Below are positions 38,636-56,002 of a stretch of 64,000 nucleotides of DNA, piece after piece. The DNA comes from Berghia stephanieae (lineage: Eukaryota > Mollusca > Gastropoda > Nudibranchia > Aeolidiidae): the NCBI GenBank assembly GCA_034508935.3, contig CM067442.1, forward strand, positions 144,994,337 through 145,058,336, written 5' to 3'. A model generated the notes under the pieces. That model ran no database searches. It saw only the letters and a program-made list of their open reading frames with translations, and was not told the DNA's origin. How positions within the stretch are numbered: position 1 is the stretch's first letter; each line of letters begins with the position of its first letter. The position numbers and the translations under genes were made by a program.

Positions 38636-38945
38636 TGCGGCTATGTGGTCTAGTGGTATGACACTCGCTTTCGGATCGGAAGCTCCTGGGTTTGAGCCTC
38701 GCGCTCAGCACATAGTTGAGTCCTTGGAAAAGGCTCTTTACTCACATTCTCTCACCGTACTCGGGTGTAAAATGAGTACCTGGCCGTTAACAGGGTGTCT
38801 GTGTCCGAATAATTGTAATCTCGCGTTACAGGCGTCATGTCCCGTCCTACATGTTGCTGTTGACCAGGGACCCATTGTAAAGCGCTTTGAGCACATTTAG
38901 TGGATATTGCGCTATATAAAGCTCAATTTATTTTATTTTTTTTAT
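38636..38945 (+). mobile_element. SINE A, full length
   Basis: The tRNA-like head (GTGGTCTAGTGGTATGACAC A box, GGGTTTGAGCC B-box-like) is followed by the same body and tail as at 25145: AAAGCGCTTTGAGCACATTT and GCGCTATATAAAGC, then an AT-rich end. This is the best copy for defining the family. Confidence 0.92.
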
Positions 38946-39092
38946 TGATACCTTTTTATCCATGGATACAAATGAGGTCATCAAATTCAGGATTCCTGTG
39001 AATAAATTGCATATTTGACAAGTCCAGTTTGTCAGTGTAGAATTTTGATTCGATAATAATGGAATTAATTAAGGAGAAACCTAAAGAAACTT

Positions 39093-39280
39093 TATAGTGT
39101 GCACTTGGCTAAGAAGCTCACAACATTGCCATCCGGAAGTATAACGGACCAACACACAAAACTATGTGTAACCTTGAACGTTTATAGTCTGGTTAATACA
39201 GTTTAGTGAGAATTTCTCATAAACGCAGATGGCAAAAAGCAAAAACAAAGACGACTAACGTCAACTTCATTCTATCTATA
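39093..39280 (+). mobile_element. M1 MITE copy
   Basis: It begins TATAGTGTGCACTTGGCTAA and ends ATTCTATCTATA; the body is shared with 4974 and 8242. Ends are slightly more diverged. Confidence 0.88.
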
Positions 39281-40213
39281 GGCATTCCTTTTTGCTGAGC
39301 ATTTGAATGGGTGTTAGAAAATTACCGGCCCTTTACAGATAGCAAAATGAGCAAGGCTAATATGAGAGGGTTTTTTAAACAAATGTTTAACATTAAAAGG
39401 CCATCGACCATATGAACTAAAATGAATTATTACCCAGATTTTACCCAGATAACAACTTGCATTGAAAGCTTTACCAAAATATCATTTATTTCTAATGAAG
39501 AGGTATAAGCACCAGGTCGTTTACCACATTTGTGCATGCTTTAGGTGGCCATATTTAATCCAATGTAAGAGCCACATCCCATGTTTTGTAAGCAAGTAGT
39601 CTATGTAGATCAATATTTATATCCCTACATATCCTTTGATCGGTCCTTTTAATAATAATAATAATAATTTTAAAAATAATAATAATATTAATTATTATTA
39701 TAATAATGTCACTTCCTCATAGTGCTCAACTCCCACATAAGTGCTGAGCAGTGCTTTACTACAATGTCCTATATTATTCATCAACAATACCATGCGTTGA
39801 TGCTTCCTGGGTGTGGGGTCTGTAGGCACTTTTCATGACTTTCATCTCTGCAAACTTATGAAAATGTGGTTAATTACAAGATGAATCAAAGAAGAGACTC
39901 TGGATGTGTTACCATAGTCCGCTTGTGCATGAATTACTCACGCAATTAAGTCATATAGCACCAGTTCTGACTTGGCAAACAACGAGTCATAAAAATTAAA
40001 TTAGAAACATATGTATATTGTTAAATGCTGATAGACTTTAAATGATATGAGAAGAAAGAACTGTTCTGTTACTTCTTAGCTTGTTAAAGGGCAGATAGGA
40101 GTAGATAACAGAATATTGATAAAGTTTAAAGGAAGAATGTTTATTGTTTATTCTTTAAAATTTTAATAAACTACAAATTCAAAAGGTGTAAACTTAGATA
40201 TAATAAAATTTGA

Positions 40214-41547
<1,334 letters not shown>

Positions 41548-41601
41548 GTGAGAACAAACCAATATGGGTGCGTGCTGAAGAAAGAGAGGAGAACAAGGTT
41601 G
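41548..41601 (+). CDS. KLC: KLC exon 11 (inter-TPR loop), tandem donors
   Basis: The acceptor TTCCACAG ends at 41547. It encodes G, ENKPIWVRAEEREENKV and the first base of Gly; KPIW-AEEREE is a KLC signature. Two donors overlap: AAG/GTTGGT at 41598 (phase 0) and GTTG/GTAATT at 41602 (phase 1). Only the second keeps the frame into exon 12 (GKSKEGG), so the end is set there; the first would shift the frame. Length 54 nt, phase 1 to 1. Confidence 0.9.
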
Positions 41602-42364
41602 GTAATTGATTTCTCAAAAGTTGGATACTTGGGTTTTATACCTTATTAAGTTCCGTCTCTTGTCTTGGTGAAAAATGAATTAGGTTTTGTGTGGTTTTGG
41701 ATGTTCAAGTGCTTTGAACTTTTATTGATTAATTTGAACCTAAATGTGTTTAATGTTATTAAAAAATTACTCATATTTTTTAACTTGTAAAAAGTGACAA
41801 ATGTTTAATTAGGCTGTTCCAAGTAAGGATTGATACAGCCGGTGTGAAAATCAACGTTTACTTCTCCCCTACTAAAAGTTATGTACTTTTGACGTTTTAA
41901 AGATAAATAAATGAGCACATTTATTGCATATTATTCTTCAATGTATTGACAATGATTCATTTATTTCCATAAAGGATTAGATTTCTTTTTCAGCACATTT
42001 GTTGTATACATTCGTTATTTTCTACTACAAGTACTTATTTGCACTTGAGGACAAATTACTCGACTGATTTCATTATTCTTAATCTGGCACATAGATAGTA
42101 ATACTCAATCAATGTGACTAAGTTAATTAGATAGTGAAAACAAAGATTTAGCCCATCAGTAGATTTGACTATCCTGTCCAGAGGTTATTAAGCAAGCATT
42201 CTTGCCCAGATAAAACTATATAAATGGAATTATAAATGTGATTCATAAGCCTTTGCGCTCTCTAATTTCTTTTTTTTTTCTTTTTTTTTTTTCTTTTTTT
42301 TTTTCTCCTTTTTTGTATAGCTTCCGTTTTAATTTGATTTCGTATTTAAAACTTTTTGTTCTAG
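41602..42364 (+). other. Intron 11
   Basis: AT-rich with a strong poly-T tract (about 42270-42305) before the acceptor. Nothing else seen. Confidence 0.7.
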
Positions 42365-42437
42365 GCAAAAGCAAAGAAGGAGGCCCTCCCTTGCCAGAAT
42401 ATGGTGCATGGCATAAAAACTCGTCCAAAGTCGACAG
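42365..42437 (+). CDS. KLC: KLC exon 12 (loop before TPR6)
   Basis: The acceptor TGTTCTAG ends at 42364 and the donor GTAAAA starts at 42438. It is 73 nt, phase 1 to 2. With the split codon it reads GKSKEGGPPLPEYGAWHKNS then SKVDS. The EYG-W-K--KVDSP pattern is the conserved stretch before the last TPR. The out-of-frame reading rich in Lys is a shadow. Confidence 0.93.
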
Positions 42438-47601
<5,164 letters not shown>

Positions 47602-47766
47602 GCCTTGAGTTCTGGAGGAAAGATTGGCAAGCTCACCCCAGACTTGGCCGGCTCAGAGCATGCCGGCCACCCCTCTAACCGAGGCCGTGGGCAGTCGCGG
47701 CGTAGCACCCCAACGGCTGAACAGCAAGAGGAGGATAGCAGCAATGCCCATTGGCAAGGAGATGGG
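47602..47766 (+). CDS. KLC: KLC exon 14 (variable tail segment)
   Basis: The acceptor GATTACAG ends at 47601 and the donor GTGAGT starts at 47767. It is 165 nt, phase 0 to 0, encoding 55 residues: ALSSGGKIGKLTPDLAGSEH, AGHPSNRGRGQSRRSTPTAE, QQEEDSSNAHWQGDG. It is disordered-looking and rich in Ser, Gly and Arg. Codon use is less AT-biased than the introns, and the phase fits both neighbours, so it is likely real. It does not match the usual post-TPR6 KLC segment, so it may be lineage-specific or an alternative exon. Confidence 0.82.
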
Positions 47767-48521
47767 GTGAGTATGGGCTATCAAGGCTCTTTTTCCCTGC
47801 GGCTGAGAAAGTAGACCAAAAAAAAAAATAATAATAATAGAAGTAAAGAAAAGAACAGCAAGAAAATTAAAAAGGAAGAAAAATGAATGGAGAAAAAAAA
47901 ATGAGAAGAAAAGAAAGAAAGAAAGAGAGAGAGAGAATGATGTGGTCTCCTGTATTTTGCATCGATTTTGTGAATCCTTCTTAGCTGTTGTGGGTCAAGT
48001 CTACTTGTTTATGTTAGATCTTTCCCCATCTTTGTTTTTAAAAAATGATTGCATCCTAACCAACAGCTTTTACACCAGGTGTGTATTTTAGTAGATTCTC
48101 AACAAAAAAAATCCACAAAAAAAAACTCAAGATAAATCTGAAATTGTCCATTTTTTCATGATATTATCTATATGGTGTTGGTTTGACTATTTCCAGACTA
48201 TTTTACAGCCATATTTTAATCCGTTTTTTATTAGAAAAATTATACAAAAATTTGTTATCCTTTCTCGGTATTAATGTTCCCGTTTTTTCGTTTCTTAACA
48301 GTGTGAATTTTGATTAATATTCCTCTAATATTTTTTTAAAAAAGAATTTGGTATTTGAAGCTTGGTTTGTAGACACTACTAAATCACCTCCCATCTTCCA
48401 TTACAAAGATTCATCCTATTGTCATTGTGGTTTTGGGATTTTTTGGACTCCAGCTTTCATTCATGTACTTTATTATTATCATATTCTGTATGATGTCACC
48501 AACCTGCATGCTTTGGTGTAG

Positions 48522-48698
48522 AGGAAAGGGAAGCCACCCATAGCGCGGATGGATAAATGGAAGGTCAAATTTAAAGGCTATGAAGGCATAGACGGTGAAT
48601 GTTCTGGCTGGTGCAAAACCCTCATGATGAGCACCAAAAAAATGTGTAAATGTCATGGGGACGCAGGCTTGAGAATTTATCTTGAGACTACCAGCTAG
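48522..48698 (+). CDS. Possible alternative terminal exon, weak
   Basis: After an AG at 48520-48521, 58 codons are open to a TAG at 48696: RKGKPPIARMDKWKVKFKGY then EGIDGECSGWCKTLMMSTKK, MCKCHGDAGLRIYLETTS. It would be in phase with exon 14 and could give an alternative C-terminus. The preceding tract (CATGCTTTGGTGTAG) is a poor polypyrimidine tract, and I recognise no similarity, so chance is quite possible. Confidence 0.2.
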   Translation, partial: RKGKPPIARMDKWKVKFKGYEGIDGECSGWCKTLMMSTKKMCKCHGDAGLRIYLETTS

Positions 48699-49852
48699 AC
48701 ATTTACAATGATTAAGATTGCATTATACTTCTTCTTCGTATAAACCGACGATTGAGCTTTTCAGTCGTATTGAGCATGACTGTTAATATTGGAATCCAGT
48801 GAATAAAAATGGTGATCCTGCCTAATAGTCTGAAGTGCATCTTTAAAGGTTTCAATATCGCTCTAAAGCTTGATACAATTGTATTCTAGTGATTACCTTA
48901 GTGACAATGGTAAGAAAACAAATATCATGGTAGATAGCGGTCTTGTCTTGTGACATATTAACAGCAGCTACCGTCTTGATGTCATTTGATTGACCAATCA
49001 TTTGACTTATCAAATATTTTTAATCATGCAAAATGCTACATAGAATTTTACTTTCAAACTTTCATGACAACAAAGTCTTTGCAATGTTAATGTTTTTGAC
49101 TTTATGTCGCGAAATAATATGTGAGCTGATTGTGAGATGAAAAAGAAAAAGAGTATTTTTCAGTTCTGTGGATTCTTTTGTTTCAAGAAGTAAATCTATT
49201 TGGGTAAAGTTTGATAACTTGGTTATATCCATAAAGTGATATAAAACAGGTTAGAATGAAATGCGTGAAGTAAAAATCATGTTGAAAGGCTCGTATATTA
49301 TATCCCCCTATATGTTGTTGCTGAAGGTTTTGCACTCGAAAACTTTGTTCACGGGTTGAATTCTTAGCCTTTAAATTTTACCTTTTACTTCATTTGTTGT
49401 ACTTTGTTGTAGAGTAAAATAATATTTAATTTGGAATAGTTTTTAAGCACTTTTGATTTTCAATTTAAAAAATTCTTTGCATCGATGAGTAGGGAGAAGA
49501 GGACATGGAAAAGCATCAAGCACTCAATTTCATACCTTCACTGATAGATATTTATTGAAGTCTTATTATAAGGAAAGAGGCTTTCATTTGTGTGGCTTAG
49601 AGAGACAACATATGGAATTTGACCCTGTTTCAATGACACGACAAGACATTCTGATTATTTAGTATCGAGTATAATGAACGGCAAACTTTAAGATGGGATC
49701 GCCTTTTATGCCTGCACTTCTGTTATCAAATCATTTTACATTGACCATAATAATTTAAAGAAACAGTAAAAATGGGCCTAGAAATCTGACGAGTGATAGA
49801 CAGTTTTGCGTTCAAATTAAAACGACGATTAAAACTGAGGCCATAGTCTCTC

Positions 49853-50028
49853 TAACCCTTTACAGATTGGATTTAATTTTTATTCCGACCCGACTGACCA
49901 AGACATCATTAACAGCCATTTAACTCAAGAGTTCAAATTTCAATTGGCTTAGTTGTTACTTACAATCAAACAATAATTGTGAGAAATTTTGGTTTGTATG
50001 AAATTCAATGATATCATCAAAAGGGTTA
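49853..50028. mobile_element. MITE-like relic, family M5
   Basis: It is bounded by TAACCCTTTACAG and AAAAGGGTTAAA, a short inverted repeat related to the longer element at 61645-62150. It is about 175 bp and non-coding. Confidence 0.4.
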
Positions 50029-51601
50029 AAAGACCGATTCGCTCACCATGACACTTTAACTAACTTAAGTTAGCTCTTGTCTCATTTGATATTGATGAAA
50101 AATAAAGAAGAAAAGACAAAGGAAAACCTTTGCTCCTGTTCACGCGATTCTTTACATTTTAATACCAGTGCTATGATAGACCATTCAGTGTTGTATAATC
50201 CATCCTTTGCTTACAGTTACCTCGTGTTCACTTTCTGGGACTAGATAAAGAGTTTAAAAATCATGTAAGACCATTTTAAGACGCATGCATTCTGGTTAAA
50301 TAACATTTCCACTTGTGCATATTGGTGACAAAAAGTTTGTTTTATGTAATGGCAATAATTAATACCATAACAAACTGTGATGTTTGGAGTCCGTGCTCCT
50401 TTGGGTTTTGAAGATGTCAAATCTTATTTAGATTATTGTTTGAGAGTTTATGAACGTTTAGGGCTTTCTTTGCTCATATTTCAATAGAATGACTCAGTAA
50501 ACTTCATGACATAATCTTAACCATAGAAATCTCAATGGTCTGACTAAAATCTTATAGTGCTATGGATGTAAGTTTTCAAGTCACAAGGGGTTTGATCAAA
50601 TTACGATATAAAAACTTGGATTATTTTCTAGCATAATAGCAGAATTAGTCTTATTGCAAACTTTAAAACAGAGGAGCCATCTTTTCAAATCACACAAAGT
50701 GCTGAAAAGCCTGCTCCTTAATTTCATAATTTGAAAAGTGTTGCTATGGCAGAGATATTGATCAGACAAAACATCTTAACAAAGAGTCGAAATATCAGAT
50801 GACTTGGAACATGATGTTAGATAATCTTCACAATTAGAAGAAGCTTAGAGAATTTGGGGATTGATTAGTCGTGATACTCAATACTGATCAATGACACATT
50901 CTTGAGGAGAATGCAATAAAGCACACCCTGAACCAGAAATGTCATACCTTCTAGGAAGTTTGGTGTAATGTTGCATTTTTATTAAACTTATTTTGAAAGA
51001 TAACTCTAAAAGCTTTGTGGCATATGATGTCAAAAGTTTTCCCCTACTCTTTCTGTTGACTGAGACAATAGTTTTCCTGCATGTTGTAGACATATCCAGT
51101 AAAGCCTTCTCTATAGCCTATAGCCATGCCAGATATGACATTATCTGCTTCTATACACATGATATAGCTGAACCTTTGCCCTTCATACACCTTTTATAGG
51201 ATTATAGTCGTCTTCGTTTTCTCTTGTCATATCGGATGCTCGGAGGTTAAAGATGATGATCCTTCTTTTTTTTTATTAAAGCATAGTTGAAATGATTCTG
51301 AGCCTTATTGCAATGAGTCTATAAATGGCCAGTTGTAGTTTAGAGTGTGAATTATTTCACCAATCCCAGTTGCATTGACAGAACTTCTCTTTTGGTGAGA
51401 AAGGGTTGGTGTTTTATTAGAATCTGATAAATAAGAGGTCAAATTATAATTTGGAAAGTAATGTAGCCTTGGCATTGAAAGGTCAATGGGATCACTTGTT
51501 CACATAGACCCCTTCATTTTTCTCTCTGGAATAACATTTATAAAAGATTGATTGGATTGGATGTAAGGAAGGTAGGCTTGAATAATGACAGCAACAGTAT
51601 T

Positions 51602-51720
51602 GCAATCCATCATTATCCAGTTAACTGCAAAGTCCCAGGTCTGAGAGTTTTTAGCAAACTGCAATCCATCATTATCCAGTTAACTGCAAAGTCCCAGGTT
51701 TGAGAGTTTTTACCAAGCTG
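51602..51720. repeat. 59-bp tandem duplication
   Basis: GCAATCCATCATTATCCAGT, TAACTGCAAAGTCCCAGGT and GAGAGTTTTTA occur twice in direct succession with three or four differences. Confidence 0.93.
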
Positions 51721-53296
51721 AGGGACATTTAAATCAATTGATATTTTAATGGCGAGTTTTCTGGCCAAATTTTTTTTTAATGCGTGTCTTTCCCAAGTAC
51801 AGCAAGTAACTGGTTTATCTCGGAAAAGAAATTGTGAGCACAGTTGAATGTTATTGTGTTCAAAACTTTTAACCAATCAACTCGCATTATTAGAAAATAG
51901 GTGGAGCGATGTTGTCATAGCACTGGAAGATTGAGACATTGTGCAATAAATGAAACACAGAAATCCTGTTATCCAAATCATTGCATTGCTTTTTTTATTG
52001 CGTATCACACTTTGTCTAATAGGTCTTGTCTCATACTTAATTGTAAATGTCTTAAATGAATTTTTCGGGTGGTCTCAGCTTTGCTTTTTTGGGATTGTGG
52101 ATTTTGTCCTTGGTTTACTTTGTCTTTGAAGCACTGACTGGCACTGCTTTCTTGCATCATATTCCATGTCATCTGTGGTTTCGAACCATTTCATTTCAAT
52201 TTATTCATATTATATTTAATTATATATATAATTGTGATGTTCAACCCACTGCAGTGCATGATGACTGTGTTTTTTTGCAAAGAAAGTATTTTTGTACGGA
52301 ACTAAAATAACGTGTGAATTAAAAAATATATTTTGCCTTATCTTAAAATAGCTGTTGTGCCTTTTTCATACTTTGAACTTCATTTTTTTTTTTTTTTTAA
52401 ATAACTGAGATTTGATAACAGATTTATATTCAGAACTTACTTATTTTCATTTTCAGTATTTAGAAATTTTATTTGTGTTCGAATTTGAGAAATAACCAGT
52501 ATGTTTAACTTTTGCATAATACTTTGTACTTTGTATGATTTGATTTTGTTTCAAATATTTTTCTTTTCACTGCGATTCAAGGCAAGGAACCATTCAGCAT
52601 GTTAGATATTTTATTTTCAATCAGTTTTGATAGATGATTGTACTGTATGTATTTTTTACAAAATATATTAAAGGGGAATTTTTTTAAAAATTTGTTTAGT
52701 TAAAAAGCCCAAATAGTTATTAATAATTTTTTTTATTATGTTATCAATAGGATCATAAATTTAAGTTAAGGTCCTCTATGCAAATTCATGTTCAAGATAA
52801 AGATGTTTTTTAGTTGTCTTGCTTTCAAACATTATATAAATTTGATGTGTTTATTAGAGACAGTAACGTCATTTTAGACTGGTGATTTCGATGAAACTAG
52901 ACTCCATTACATGCAATATTCAGTTATTCGTAGGGTAACAATTTTTCTCCTTTTTATTTCATTTCAGTTAGTAGGCTGTTTGTTTTTTAAATGTCTTTTT
53001 TTTTGTGACTGGAGTTCTGATCTTTTTTTTGTGACTGGAGTGCTGATCTTTTTTTAACTTTTTTTTTTTTTTGTATTTATTTTTGAAGCAAAAATATTCT
53101 GATCGAGGATCACTTCCACCTCCATTTATGTTGTCATTGTCATTGTCACCTTTATGGTCATCATCATTGTCATCTTCGTTCCATCATTCAATACCCCATC
53201 TCATCTCATCCAATCACGGCCCTTGACGTTCCCCCCCCCTGTTCCCCCCCCCCCCCCATTCACCTATCCCATCAATGATGCCATTGCCCCAATCAG

Positions 53297-53415
53297 AGCG
53301 GGAGGATGCGTCGTAGCGGTTCATTCACCAAGTTGAGAGCCTCGTTGAAGCGCAGCAGTGCTAAACTTGTACAAAAACTTAAAGGAAAAGGCTCGGAAAC
53401 AGACGGATCAGGGAG
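53297..53415 (+). CDS. KLC: KLC exon 15 (basic RRSGS tail)
   Basis: The acceptor CCAATCAG ends at 53296 and the donor GTAGGC starts at 53416. It is 119 nt, phase 0 to 2, encoding SGRMRRSGSFTKLRASLKRS then SAKLVQKLKGKGSETDGSG and the start of Ser. RRSGSF-KLRASLKRSS-KLV-KLKG matches the conserved basic tail of KLC2/KLC4 and sea urchin KLC from memory, with kinase or 14-3-3-like RRSGSF. If the intron is retained, the frame reads GGG AGG TAG and stops at once, giving a short-tailed isoform. Confidence 0.95.
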
Positions 53416-53845
53416 GTAGGCGCACCACTACTAGATTCAGTTTGGATTTGCTTGAATACCGTAATAATAATAATAAACTACTTGTATTTTTCAAGTTCAC
53501 ACTAACTCTAGAATAATCATTTAAAATTACGCCTATAACCTGCATTGGAAGACGAATGATACTGCGGCCAAGTTTTTCATTTTGTTTGTTTATTTTGTTT
53601 TAAAAGGAAAATTAAGACTTCCACGATGTGACTGTTTGATAATCAGTATTCAATCGGTACATTTGAAAGGCTTTAAGAGAAGATGCAGACAGTACTTAGC
53701 AATCGGTTTTTAATGGGGTTTTTTTTTTTTTCCAGAAGGGGGTTTGTTATTGTTTGTTTATTTTTGGATAGTTAAATGAAAGGATGATCATGGATATTTT
53801 GTGGAGATACATAATGAGAAAAATAATATGTAGAAGGAATAGAAG

Positions 53846-54425
53846 ACATAATTTGAATAAGATATTTTCTAGAAGACAAATAATTTGAATAAAATATTCA
53901 GATAGAAGATATTTAATTTGAATAAAATATGTAGAAGACAAATAGTTTGAATAAAATATTATATAGAAGACATAATTTGAATAAGAGAGTATATACGGAA
54001 TACAAATAATTTATTATACAGAAGACATTAATTTGAATAAATTATTATATAGAAGACAAATATTTTGAATAATATATTATATAGAAGACAAATAGTTTGA
54101 ATAAAATATTATATAGAAGACAAATAGTTTGAATAATATATTATATAGAAGACAAATAATTTGAATAATATATTATATAAGAAGACAAATAGTTTGAATA
54201 AAATATTATATAGAAGACAAATAGTTTGAATAATATATTATATAGAAGACAAATAATTTGAATAATATATTATATAGAAGACAAATAGTTTGAATAATAT
54301 ATTGTATAGAAGGCAATAATTTGAATAAAATAACATATTGAAGACAAATTATAATTTGAATAAAATACTATATAGAAAACAAATAATCTGAATAAAATCT
54401 TAAATAGAAGTCAAACAATTTGAAT
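53846..54425. repeat. About 33-bp AT-rich minisatellite, roughly 17 copies
   Basis: The unit TATAGAAGACAAATARTTTG followed by AATAAWATATTA is repeated with length variants between 27 and 35 bp. Copies are best preserved around 54050-54300 and decay at both ends. Confidence 0.95.
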
Positions 54426-54756
54426 AAAATTAATTTTTAAAATTGTTTGCTTGGAATCATGCCTTCCGTGCCTTATTAGTGTTAGTGCTCTCTCCTTTCT
54501 GTCTTAGCCTAAACTGGAATGTCCGTAACTACTTTTCAGTTGAGAGGTCAGTTTTCACTCCAGTCCGATTCGTTTGCCCTACCTGTCCTGTCTTTCTATT
54601 TGTGTGTGTGGCTCTTAGCAATGTCATAAAAGCAGTAGAAAGTAGAAAGTAGAAAGCTGTTAATTTTTTAAAAAATCAAATTCAAATCAAAATAAGATCA
54701 ATCGATTGAAGTAGCTTTTAACTCAAAGTTTTTATTTAAGCTTAGATGCCTAATTG

Positions 54757-54965
54757 GAGGTCCTCATAACTCAGTTGGTAGATTACTCACTTCACACGCA
54801 AAGGGACTGAGGTCGATCCCGGGTTCAGTCGAGATATTTTGGTGATTCCCCCTATCCAAAAGATAGCAAGCAATTGCTGTTGTCCATTTCACGCCATAGA
54901 AACCGGGATAAACCCCTGATCCATGTGCCTTATGGCTCTGAAGGACGACTTCCTGTACTACTTCA
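54757..54965 (+). mobile_element. tRNA-derived SINE, family B
   Basis: The head TCCTCATAACTCAGTTGGTA, GATTACTCACTTCACACGCA, AAGGGACTGAGGTCGATCCC looks like a diverged tRNA-Val (CAC in the anticodon position, B box GGTCGATCCC). The 3' part GATAAACCCCTGATCCATGT, then TTATGGCTCTGAAGGACGAC, matches the minus-strand copy at 1950-2247. The SINE-specific body argues against a functional tRNA. Confidence 0.75.
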
Positions 54966-55792
54966 GATTTCTAATTAGACAATCAATATACATAATGCCG
55001 AAAAGTTATTTAGTTTTTGTTTGATATTTTAAAAGTCTTTTACAGCAAGGAGACCCATGGAGTATGGAGTTTGAGCTTTATCTTTGTTTCTGAGCCTTAA
55101 TCATATAGTAAATATTGCGAGCTACCTTTTGACAAGATGCTAGTCTATCATAAAGTCCATTGTTCCCAATCTAATCAACCCTGCTAATTAGTCCCAATGT
55201 TAGATTTACAGAAAAATCAAGAGAGATAAAATATATTAAAGGCCAAACTCTAGGCCAAAGAGAACTTTACCACTTGAGCCATAAGGGACTCCCTTGAGTC
55301 GAGATACGTAAAAATAAATATCTGTGTGGCTTCCCCTTTTCCTCATTCCTCTTTTCATATTTTTTTTTGTCACTCAAACATTAGAAAATGTTATCATTCA
55401 TTGAGCTGGTTGATCCAAAGAAACGATAAAATTGTATTTTAATTTTATCATTTATAAAAAAAGATAAATATAATAAATCACATTGAGTTGTATTGTTTTG
55501 GGTTTGGTTTTTTCCGATGGATAGATTTGTCAGTATATTTTAGATTTTTAAATATTTTTTTTGGTATGTTTGTCAGTATCATGTTATGTCACACATTATT
55601 TCATTTGACTTTCGATTTTTTGATTTTTTTTTTTATTAGTGCATGTAGGAATGTCATTTGATGTTGAGTGTAAATGGTGCAAACTGGTGTAAACGGTCGT
55701 AGAACTATGAACACAGATCACGTGCATGGATTGAATACAACAAACACCACACATAATCAATCATTTATTTAAACATTTGCCATAAAAACAGG

Positions 55793-55795
<3 letters not shown>

Positions 55796-55837
<42 letters not shown>
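55796..55837. repeat. GATAAT/(AAT)n microsatellite
   Basis: Three GATAAT units then about nine AAT units. Confidence 0.9.
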
Positions 55838-55841
<4 letters not shown>

Positions 55842-55982
55842 AAATATTAATTATAATAACAATATTAATAAAAATAACAATGAATATGGAGATGATGATA
55901 TTTCATTGTGTAATACAAATCCTGTGTTATGTTAGCTCTAGGTACATAATGACAGGAAAAGATCATACGTGTTACAGCTCAA

Positions 55983-56002
55983 GGGGGGGGGGGGGGGGGG
56001 GG
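55983..56002. repeat. Run of 20 G
   Basis: Uninterrupted G homopolymer; length may be uncertain because such runs are error-prone in sequencing. Confidence 0.85.

Larger units (their letters stand above)
47767..53296 (+). other. Intron 14 (5.5 kb)
   Basis: It contains a purine-rich A/GA stretch (about 47818-47938), a possible extra exon (48522-48698), a small MITE-like segment (49853-50028), a 59-bp duplication (51602-51720), a duplicated GTGACTGGAGT-CTGATC (about 53000-53050) and a C-rich tract before the acceptor (53231-53257). The rest is AT-rich unique sequence. Confidence 0.7.

Noticed and set aside
42365-42437. Alternative frame of exon 12 (AKAKKEALPCQNMV...) using the upstream exon 11 donor
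   Set aside because: It breaks the phase into exon 13 and loses the conserved EYG-W-K--KVDSP pattern, so it is treated as out of frame.
54757-54840. tRNA-Val-like sequence
   Set aside because: Stem pairing is broken and a SINE-specific body follows that is shared with 1950-2247. The heads at 38643 and 25145 are also SINE parts, not tRNA genes.
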